In this document: positions 1 to 5,330 of the stretch, in pieces
Position numbering within the stretch: position 1 is the stretch's first letter
Layout: each line of letters opens with the position of its first letter
Source: an uncultured Lentisphaeria bacterium
GTDB taxonomy: Bacteria > Verrucomicrobiota > Lentisphaeria > Victivallales > Victivallaceae
DNA length: 6,227 nucleotides
Direction of reading: 5' to 3'
Assembly: GCA_903821255.1 (NCBI GenBank)
Contig: CAIJKT010000173.1
Span: 1-6,227 of the forward strand
The notes under the pieces: generated by a model
Database searches by the model: none
Seen by the model: only the letters and a program-made list of their open reading frames with translations
Told to the model about the DNA's origin: nothing
Position numbers and translations under genes: made by a program

Positions 1-1
1 G

Positions 2-466
2 AGCTCCACCATCAACGGCGGGTTCATCACCGCCGGGAAGCAGACCACCATCATGGTCTGGGCGGATGCCAAAAGCAAGCTGCTCGAAACCCGCGAAGGT
101 AATAATATAAACTCAACGACGTTTTTCCTGGACAACCGTCCGGATCTGAAAGTGACTGCAATCACGCTGTCGTCAACCAAAGCGGGGAAAGTGACGGTAA
201 ACTTCACCATCGCCAATGCAGGGGTCGGGCCGACCGCGGCCGGAGCCGGCACGCAGACTGCGGCGGTTTATGTCAACGGCAGTCCGGCCGGTACCGTGAA
301 CTACGATGATCTGGCGAAAGGCGCGACCGTTGCATTAAAACTGAACAACGTCACCACCACCGCCGGAACCTGCAAGGTAAGGGTGGTTGCCGACAGTACG
401 GGCAAGGTCACGGAAGCAAACGAAAACAACAACATTCTGGAAAAAGTTTTCGTCATTGCAAAATAA
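2..466 (+). CDS. C-terminal part of a CARDB-repeat secreted/surface protein (5' truncated by window edge)
   Basis: The frame is open from base 2 to the TAA at 464-466, giving 154 visible residues; the ATG at 53 is internal (residue 18), so the real start lies left of the window. The visible part holds a complete CARDB-like (cell-adhesion-related, Ig-like beta-sandwich) module. It begins at 'RPDLKVTAITLSS', continues through 'VNFTIANAGVG' and 'AAVYVNGSPAG', and ends in the family's typical acidic/asparagine motif 'EANENNN'. The first ~40 residues look like the tail of a preceding copy, ending in 'ETREGNN', so the protein probably carries tandem CARDB repeats. There is no membrane anchor, sortase motif or recognisable sorting domain after the last repeat; it stops at 'FVIAK'. 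Such repeats usually occur in exported proteins as spacers or adhesion modules. The function of the whole protein cannot be told from this fragment. The gene converges on the large minus-strand gene at 648-3653. Confidence 0.8.
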   Translation, partial: SSTINGGFITAGKQTTIMVWADAKSKLLETREGNNINSTTFFLDNRPDLKVTAITLSSTKAGKVTVNFTIANAGVGPTAAGAGTQTAAVYVNGSPAGTVNYDDLAKGATVALKLNNVTTTAGTCKVRVVADSTGKVTEANENNNILEKVFVIAK

Positions 467-474
467 ACAAGAAC

Positions 475-504
475 TTATCCGCCGCCGGAAGCGGCGGCGG
501 ATAA
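475..504. terminator. Perfect 13-bp GC-rich hairpin between convergent genes
   Basis: TTATCCGCCGCCG (475-487) and CGGCGGCGGATAA (492-504) are exact reverse complements around a GAAG tetraloop. The hairpin begins 8 nt after the stop of the CARDB gene. Reading rightward it is followed by TAAGGAACTG, with no T tract. Reading leftward (minus strand) it is followed by the T-rich GTTCTTGTTTATTTT. It therefore resembles an intrinsic terminator better for the minus-strand transcript from 648-3653, while also able to block or stabilise the plus-strand 3' end. The structure is seen directly; terminator activity is inferred. Confidence 0.65.
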
Positions 505-566
505 TAAGGAACTGCATATAAATGGGATATAAAGTGAAAATTCCAAAATGGCAGTATCATCGGGGG

Positions 567-590
567 ACAAAACTTTAGCTTTTGTTTTTT
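567..590 (+). terminator. Weak AT-rich hairpin with T run, possible plus-strand terminator
   Basis: ACAAAA (567-572) pairs with TTTTGT (580-585) around a 7-nt loop, followed directly by five more T residues (586-590). The stem has a single G-C pair and is thermodynamically weak, so this is tentative. Its position about 100 nt past the CARDB stop, before the end of the opposing gene, fits rightward read-through being stopped here. Confidence 0.3.
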
Positions 591-647
591 GATGCTTGTA
601 GAACATTTATTTATTGTGTTTTATTAGCTTGGAATGTCATTGAACTG

Positions 648-3600
648 TTACTTTCTGGCGAAGGAGCCGGAGCCGTAATATGATTGCGGATAGCGCCAGT
701 CGGGCTTCCAGCAGAGCTGGACCATTTTGTCGCCGTCGCGGTCGTCAACGGAAACGTTCAGGCGGAAGCCGTCCCATTCTCTGCCGGCCATCTTGTTCAG
801 ATAAGCCAGCGGCACCGCGACTTCGGTGTTGAAACCTTTTGCCGTGCGGACGCAGGCATATTTGGCCCCTTCCGGCAAATCTTTAGTGCCGCGATACATC
901 CAGGTTTCGCCGGGTACCGGGCTCGGGCTGAAGGCCAGCAGCAGAAAGTCTTTCATTTCACCCTGCCCGTTATTTCCGGAACGGATCTCCGCCGGTCTGG
1001 CGTCAAGGCGGATTTCAATGCCGTCCTGCTCCCACGGATCTTTGTCTTTTACCGCATCATATTTGTCATCAATGACTTCAACTGCGATATACAGATACTT
1101 GTCGTCATAGGCGGTGCCGATGGCAAACCGGCAGTCGTCCGGGCCTTTCCATGCCTTTCTGCCCATATACTGGAATACTTCCGGCTCATTGCATTTTATC
1201 TCCAGATCTTTCCAGTCCCGGAGATCGCCGTCGATCGCTTTCGCTTCCGTTGTCGCGGCGCACGGATAAGGCGGCAGAATAAAGACAGTGCCCGGCGCGC
1301 TTTCCAGGCAGCCGTTGCCGGCGGTGAATTGGAATTTATCATTATTCGCTCCGGGTGCGGGTTCATACACCAGGTCAGGCGGGGTGCCGGAAAGCCTGCC
1401 GGATTCCGGCGGTTTGACGATCTTATAACTCAACGGCTGTTCCGGCGCGTCGGGATTAAACGCCGACAGTTTGATTTTTCGCGGCTTCTGATCCACCAGG
1501 CAAATCGTCTGGTTTTCCGGGCGCGGCGCATCCGGGACCGGCTGGATGGTCACGGTGAATTCCGCCGGAGCGCTGTCATTCAATCCGTCTCTTGAAATCA
1601 GGGCAAAACAGTCGGAGCCGTTATAATCCGGAGCAGGAGTGTAAACAAACCGCCCGGCGGCGTTTCTCTGAAGCGTTCCATGCCGGGGCAGCCTGGACGC
1701 GATGATATTGCCCGGCGGGCCCGGTTTTTTCGCGTCTTTCAGCTCCACCTCCACAGGAACGTCTTCCGGCGTGGTCAGCGCGGCCCCGGTCAACTGCGGC
1801 ACGGCATAAGCTGCTCCGGCGGCCGGCGGCCGGATGAACACGCCCTGGCTGGTGTTCCAGTAAGTCCCGCTGCCGCTCTTTTGCAGCGCCAGCGATTTTA
1901 TCATATAAACTTCCTCCGGCTTGGCGGCGGAGACGGTATATTCAGTTCCGGCAACCGGCTCTCCGGTCAGCAGAGTGTACGGGCCGTTTAGAGCGTTTGC
2001 CCGGTATATCTGATAACCGGAGATGTTTTTATCTTCCGCCGGCAGCCATTGAAGCTTTAACTTATTATCCGGCAGCGATACCGCGCCACAGGAGCGCGGC
2101 GGAGTGACGGGATGCATCCGGAGGGCGGGATCGCCCATCAGCGCGACATGCACGGAATTGTAGTCCCATTCGGCGTCCTCATCCTTGCCCGATACTGAAG
2201 ATTTGGCGTTGCTGCAGGCGATATAATCTTGAAGCTGATTGTTGTTTTGAGTGCGCAGCGTCGAATAGCCGATATTTTTACCCATTGCCATGTGGTGGAG
2301 ATACCAGTGCGGACGCCCGTCCCAGACGCAAGTCAGCGCATCGCCGGAATTGGCCAGGGCGGCGCGCATAAAATTATCCGGACGGTTCCAGTCGCCGAAA
2401 TAGCTGCCGAACAGCAGGGTGAAAACAGCGTTGACCGGAGTTCCGGCGAAATCCGCGGTCGTGCCGATGCCTCCGGCGCGGTCATGCGAACCGGGGCCGC
2501 AGCCGTAGGCCCATAAATAGCTGTTTGCCGGCAATACCGTGAACCAGTCTTCGGCGGCGCTTTTGTCCGCGCCGAAGAATGCGGCGAAATTGCTCCAGGC
2601 GCTGCTGGCGAAGGCCTCGCCGGAAAACCCGCCGAAATGATCATCGATCAGGCCGCGCGGCTCAGCTTTGGTCTGAGCGTGCCGGAACGCATGGTCTTTA
2701 TTGAGATAACGCCGCAGCAATTCCACTTCATTCTGTTTAAATTGCGGCATGTCGGACAGATCAACCCGGCCCACCTCCAGCGTCAGCGAGTTCGGGGAAA
2801 TTGTGCTCTGATCGAATTTGCCGTCGCCGGGTTCGTTTTTCTGTGCCGGCTCCGGATAATATTTCAGGGATTTTTCATCCGTCCATTTGCCGCTGATATC
2901 GCCGTAATAAAGATCGGCCGGCCATGCCCCCAGGTGGTTGGAATGGCCGTCAGGGGAAATGCTGCCGGAATACGGGACCGGAATATGGCCGAACAGGAAA
3001 ACCGTGCGCAGTTGTTCCGGATTTTTACGGTATGCCTCTTCAATCAGCTTTTTGACTTCGGCAACTTTGGCATCGCGGGCGACGTCGTGCCGGATCACCT
3101 GCCAGCCGTCGCCGGCCAGATCCTGCTCCAGCAACGCCAGTTCGTCTTTCAGCGGAGCGGCAACGCTCCTGTCCACCAGCAAAATCAACTGCCCTCTGGA
3201 CTCCACCGCCGGAATGTTGATTCCGGCGCAGATGTAGCCGCGGCCGATATAACCGCTGCCGGAACGGTCGATCCGGTATTCGTAAATCTCTCCCGGCTTC
3301 ACTTTATTGTCCACGAAGCCGGCGGCTTTGCCGTCCAGCGCCGCGACCGGGACAGGAATCCATTGTTTTTCACCCATGAACCGGCGGTACAGAGTGTAGG
3401 CAAAGGCGGATTTCTCCTCCGGCCAGTTTAATTCAATCTGCGCCGGTTTCTCCTGAACTTTGGCGCTGACCTGCACCGCGTATTTAGCGCATGCGGCGCC
3501 GCTGTTCGGCGCGGGGGCGGCTTTCTTCTCCGCGGCATCCGCGAAAAGGGAGGCGGAAAAAGTTACCGCGATCAGCAACTGTATAATCTTATGAAAAACC

Positions 3601-3653
3601 ATCCGCCTGCATCCGGCGATGATTGCCGTGAACCCCGATGCTCTTCTGCTCAT
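648..3653 (-). CDS. Large exported multidomain protein: Fn3-like, gingipain (C25)-like, Fn3-like, two cadherin-like modules, CBM9-like domain
   Basis: This is a 1001-residue protein. Residues 1-40 form an export signal: a basic start, a hydrophobic stretch at about 23-37 and an ADA/AEK cleavage-like site near 40. Residues ~58-150 look like a fibronectin-III-type fold ('YTLYRRF', 'GEIYEYRI'). Residues ~154-517 resemble the peptidase C25/gingipain fold: 'LILLVD', 'VFLFGHIPVP', 'WPADLYYGDISG', 'LEVGRVDL', and a closing 'LMGDPALRMHPV' like the C25 'GDP-L-' signature. The usual catalytic His and Cys positions appear as 'YGCGPGSHD' (383-391) and 'FGSYFGDW' (415-422), so peptidase activity is doubtful. 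A second Fn3-like domain spans ~521-610 ('ISGYQIYRA'). Two cadherin-like/Ig-like modules follow (~618-795; 'GRFVYTPAPDYNGSDCFALI'). The C-terminal ~200 residues are CBM9-like ('AIDGDLRDW', 'DDKYLYIAVEVIDDK', 'WEQDGIEIRLDAR'). No membrane anchor or sorting tail is visible. The start at 3653 is supported by a GGAG site 8 nt upstream. A role in polysaccharide or protein binding at the cell surface is inferred; no enzymatic reaction can be assigned. Confidence 0.85.
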   Translation of the reverse strand: MSRRASGFTAIIAGCRRMVFHKIIQLLIAVTFSASLFADAAEKKAAPAPNSGAACAKYAVQVSAKVQEKPAQIELNWPEEKSAFAYTLYRRFMGEKQWIPVPVAALDGKAAGFVDNKVKPGEIYEYRIDRSGSGYIGRGYICAGINIPAVESRGQLILLVDRSVAAPLKDELALLEQDLAGDGWQVIRHDVARDAKVAEVKKLIEEAYRKNPEQLRTVFLFGHIPVPYSGSISPDGHSNHLGAWPADLYYGDISGKWTDEKSLKYYPEPAQKNEPGDGKFDQSTISPNSLTLEVGRVDLSDMPQFKQNEVELLRRYLNKDHAFRHAQTKAEPRGLIDDHFGGFSGEAFASSAWSNFAAFFGADKSAAEDWFTVLPANSYLWAYGCGPGSHDRAGGIGTTADFAGTPVNAVFTLLFGSYFGDWNRPDNFMRAALANSGDALTCVWDGRPHWYLHHMAMGKNIGYSTLRTQNNNQLQDYIACSNAKSSVSGKDEDAEWDYNSVHVALMGDPALRMHPVTPPRSCGAVSLPDNKLKLQWLPAEDKNISGYQIYRANALNGPYTLLTGEPVAGTEYTVSAAKPEEVYMIKSLALQKSGSGTYWNTSQGVFIRPPAAGAAYAVPQLTGAALTTPEDVPVEVELKDAKKPGPPGNIIASRLPRHGTLQRNAAGRFVYTPAPDYNGSDCFALISRDGLNDSAPAEFTVTIQPVPDAPRPENQTICLVDQKPRKIKLSAFNPDAPEQPLSYKIVKPPESGRLSGTPPDLVYEPAPGANNDKFQFTAGNGCLESAPGTVFILPPYPCAATTEAKAIDGDLRDWKDLEIKCNEPEVFQYMGRKAWKGPDDCRFAIGTAYDDKYLYIAVEVIDDKYDAVKDKDPWEQDGIEIRLDARPAEIRSGNNGQGEMKDFLLLAFSPSPVPGETWMYRGTKDLPEGAKYACVRTAKGFNTEVAVPLAYLNKMAGREWDGFRLNVSVDDRDGDKMVQLCWKPDWRYPQSYYGSGSFARK

Positions 3654-3661
3654 TTACAAAA

Positions 3662-3670
3662 CTCCATCCT
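3662..3670 (-). promoter_or_regulatory. Shine-Dalgarno site deciding the start of the 1001-residue protein
   Basis: Read on the minus strand the sequence is AGGATGGAG, with GGAG ending 8 nt before the ATG at 3653-3651. The alternative in-frame ATG at 3602-3600 would begin a more conventional signal peptide (MVFHKIIQLL...). It has GGCGG touching the start codon and no well-spaced site, so the upstream start is preferred. Confidence 0.6.
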
Positions 3671-3685
3671 GTTCAATATTTAACC

Positions 3686-3710
3686 GTTTAAAAAGGCAAA
3701 GTTTTTTAAC
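3686..3710. repeat. Imperfect AT-rich inverted repeat in the divergent intergenic region
   Basis: GTTTAAAAA (3686-3694) and TTTTTTAAC (3702-3710) are inverted copies with one mismatch around a 7-nt centre. It lies 33 bases upstream of the minus-strand start, where a promoter or operator for the 1001-residue gene would be expected. The low complexity means chance is a real alternative. I found no convincing -35/-10 pair for the minus gene around it. Confidence 0.25.
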
Positions 3711-3810
3711 ATACTCCATTTCTTTTTTATTTGCGACGGCGGAAATAAATAAAATTCAGGAGCCGTTGTAAAAATGGAATTATTTTTGCTTTTGATTTCT
3801 TGAAGCTGGC

Positions 3811-3839
3811 TTGTAATTCGGGTTTTTTGAAATTAGATT
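3811..3839 (+). promoter_or_regulatory. Candidate sigma-70-type promoter for the oxidoreductase operon
   Basis: TTGTAA (3811-3816) and TAGATT (3834-3839) are separated by 17 bases, each matching 4 of 6 consensus positions. Transcription would begin near 3846, just before the leader hairpin at 3853-3873, leaving a leader of about 70 nt ahead of the ferredoxin gene. It is the best candidate I see in an AT-rich stretch where weak matches are easy to find. Confidence 0.35.
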
Positions 3840-3852
3840 CTAGTCCGTACGA

Positions 3853-3873
3853 CGACGGCGGGGAACGCCGTCG
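3853..3873 (+). other. GC-rich hairpin in the leader of the oxidoreductase operon
   Basis: CGACGGCG (3853-3860) and CGCCGTCG (3866-3873) pair perfectly around a GGGAA loop. No T tract follows on either strand, so it does not look like a factor-independent terminator. It lies 42 nt upstream of the ferredoxin ATG, inside the probable 5' untranslated leader, and does not include the ribosome-binding region. It may stabilise the transcript or be part of an operator; both are inference. The 9-mer CGACGGCGG also occurs at 3734-3742. Confidence 0.45.
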
Positions 3874-3915
3874 CGGGAACATTGTCTGTGCAGGCAGCAG
3901 GCGGAACTTAGCCTT

Positions 3916-4215
3916 ATGGAAACGGATCAATATAAGATGGCAGATAAGAAAAAGAAAGCAAAGAAGTACTTTGTAAAAATAGAACCGGACGAATGCAAGG
4001 GCTGTGAGCGCTGTGTCAACGCCTGCCCCAAAGCAGTGCTTAAAATGGGCACTGAACTGAACTTCATGGGTTTCCCTTTCGCCTATTATGTCGGCGCCGG
4101 CTGCATCGGGTGCGCGGCCTGCTACTACAATTGCCCGGAACCGGGGGCGATCACGATATTTGAAGAATCAGAAGACGCGGATGACTCCGGGAAAGAACAG
4201 GAAGAAGAAAATTAA
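3916..4215 (+). CDS. 2[4Fe-4S] ferredoxin (delta) subunit of 2-oxoacid:ferredoxin oxidoreductase
   Basis: This 99-residue protein has two complete CxxCxxCxxxCP motifs: C27, C30, C33, C37 ('[12 protein letters not shown]') and C63, C66, C69, C73 ('[12 protein letters not shown]'). Each should hold a [4Fe-4S] cluster that carries electrons out of the alpha/beta catalytic core to free ferredoxin. The size and the two closely packed binding loops fit the small delta subunit of the VOR/KOR family in the cytoplasm. The N-terminus is lysine-rich (seven K in the first 17 residues) and the C-terminus is strongly acidic (10 of the last 17 residues are D/E). The start at 3916 has a weak AGGCGGAA 9 nt upstream. 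A start at 3937 ([10 protein letters not shown]...) is equally plausible and would remove only seven residues. It is the first gene of the operon, with 2 nt between its stop and the alpha subunit start, so the two are almost certainly co-transcribed and translationally coupled. Confidence 0.9.
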   Translation: METDQYKMADKKKKAKKYFVKIEPDECKGCERCVNACPKAVLKMGTELNFMGFPFAYYVGAGCIGCAACYYNCPEPGAITIFEESEDADDSGKEQEEEN

Positions 4216-4217
4216 GC

Positions 4218-5330
4218 ATGAATAATACAGTAGTACATACCAATAAGCTGTTGCTGAAAGGCAACGAGGCGGTGGTCTATGGCGCCCTGCTTGCCGGCTG
4301 CGATTGCTTTTTCGGCTATCCGATCACGCCGGCCAGCGAAATCGCTCATACCGCCGCGGAATATTTTCCGAAACTCGGCAGGGTGTTCCTGCAGGCGGAA
4401 TCGGAAACCGCCGCCATCAACATGGTGCTGGGGGCATCCGCCGCCGGGCGCAGAGTAATGACCGCGTCCTCCGGGCTGGGCATCAGCCTGAAACAGGAAG
4501 GCGTTTCCTACCTGGCCGGCAGCGAACTGCCGGCCGTAATCGTGGATATCATGCGCGGCGGCCCCGGCCTCGGCAACATCGGGCCGGAGCAATCCGACTA
4601 CAACCAGGTGGTCAAAGGCGGCGGACACGGCAACTACAAATGCATCGTCGTCGCGCCGAACTCCGCCCAGGAAATGTGCGATTTCGCGTTCTGGGCCTTT
4701 GACCTGGCCGACAAATATCTGCTTCCGGTTTATATCCTGACCGACGGCGTGGTCGGACAAATGCTGGAACTGGTCTCGCTGCCCGAGCCGATCAATAGAA
4801 AACCGGTCCCGAAATGGGCGCTGGACGGCAAATACAACCCGCGCACCAACATGATCACTTCGATTTATCTGGAACACGACGATCTGGAGCGGCGCAATAT
4901 CCTGCTTCAGGAAAAATACGCTGAAATCATGAGAAAAGAGCAGCGCGCCGAAGAATATCTGACCGATGACGCCGAAATCATCATCACCGGACACGGCATT
5001 GTCAGCCGCCTGGCCCAGACTGCGGTTGAAGAACTGCGGGAGCAGGGAATTAAAGCCGGGTCCCTGCGCCCGGTGACGCTGTTCCCGTTCCCGGTGGATT
5101 CATTTAAAAAAGCCGCCCGGACCGCCAAGCAGTTCCTGTGCGTGGAAATGAGCAACGGGCAGATGATCGATGACGTCAAGCTGTCCATCGAATGTTCCCG
5201 TCCGGTGCATCTGTTAAACCGGATGGGCGGCAATGTTCCGTCGGTTGACAGCATTGTGGAAAAATGCCGGCAACTGGCCGGCGGCGGGAAATCCGGCAAA
5301 AGCAAAACACGCCGAGGAGAAAAGAAATGA
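4218..5330 (+). CDS. vorB: 2-oxoacid:ferredoxin oxidoreductase alpha subunit, VorB type
   Basis: The 370-residue protein has the normal length for this family. It combines the pyrimidine-binding domain (about 10-200) with the transketolase C-terminal-like domain II (about 250-350). Family motifs are '[17 protein letters not shown]' (12-28), 'GYPITP' (33-38), '[12 protein letters not shown]' (59-70), '[12 protein letters not shown]' (84-95) and '[16 protein letters not shown]' (113-128). Domain II shows '[14 protein letters not shown]', '[10 protein letters not shown]' and 'VEMSNGQM'. With the TPP-binding beta subunit it oxidatively decarboxylates a 2-oxoacid to an acyl-CoA, reducing ferredoxin. 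The layout most resembles proteins named 3-methyl-2-oxobutanoate (branched-chain) dehydrogenase VorB. Members of this family also include 2-oxoglutarate enzymes, so the substrate is not settled by sequence alone. The last 16 residues form a glycine- and lysine-rich basic tail after the conserved fold. Only a weak AGGA lies upstream, 15 nt from the ATG, so coupling to the ferredoxin stop probably drives initiation. The stop overlaps the beta start as ATGA. Confidence 0.93.
   Translation: MNNTVVHTNKLLLKGNEAVVYGALLAGCDCFFGYPITPASEIAHTAAEYFPKLGRVFLQAESETAAINMVLGASAAGRRVMTASSGLGISLKQEGVSYLAGSELPAVIVDIMRGGPGLGNIGPEQSDYNQVVKGGGHGNYKCIVVAPNSAQEMCDFAFWAFDLADKYLLPVYILTDGVVGQMLELVSLPEPINRKPVPKWALDGKYNPRTNMITSIYLEHDDLERRNILLQEKYAEIMRKEQRAEEYLTDDAEIIITGHGIVSRLAQTAVEELREQGIKAGSLRPVTLFPFPVDSFKKAARTAKQFLCVEMSNGQMIDDVKLSIECSRPVHLLNRMGGNVPSVDSIVEKCRQLAGGGKSGKSKTRRGEKK
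5314..5319 (+). promoter_or_regulatory. Strong Shine-Dalgarno site for the beta subunit
   Basis: GAGGAG ends 7 nt before the ATG at 5327 and lies inside the last codons of the alpha gene. It fixes the beta start at the ATGA overlap, ahead of the in-frame Met at residue 7, and suggests efficient independent as well as coupled initiation. It also explains part of the 'RRGE' coding in the alpha tail. Confidence 0.75.

Noticed and set aside
53..466. ATG at 53 as the true start of the CARDB protein
   Set aside because: The frame is open to the window edge and the residues before the ATG continue the previous CARDB module. There is also no Shine-Dalgarno site upstream of 53.
684..1595. Long plus-strand open frame (303 codons) opposite the large minus-strand gene
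   Set aside because: It lies wholly antisense to a well-supported coding region with recognisable domains. Its translation is arginine- and phenylalanine-rich without any family motif, as expected for a GC-rich shadow frame. The frame at 2637-3431 is rejected for the same reason.
3853..3873. Leader hairpin as an intrinsic terminator or riboswitch
   Set aside because: There is no T tract on either strand and no larger conserved fold or alternative pairing that I can recognise; kept only as an unexplained hairpin.
3727..3930. Small minus-strand frame (67 codons) in the divergent intergenic region
   Set aside because: It overlaps the ferredoxin start and the leader hairpin, has no family resemblance, and its AT-rich low-complexity translation looks like chance.
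4212..4994. Minus-strand open frame (260 codons) opposite the alpha subunit
   Set aside because: It is antisense to a strongly conserved VorB-like protein, has no recognisable motif and no separate ribosome site. The minus-strand frames at 4907-5458 and 5540-6076 are likewise shadows of alpha and beta.
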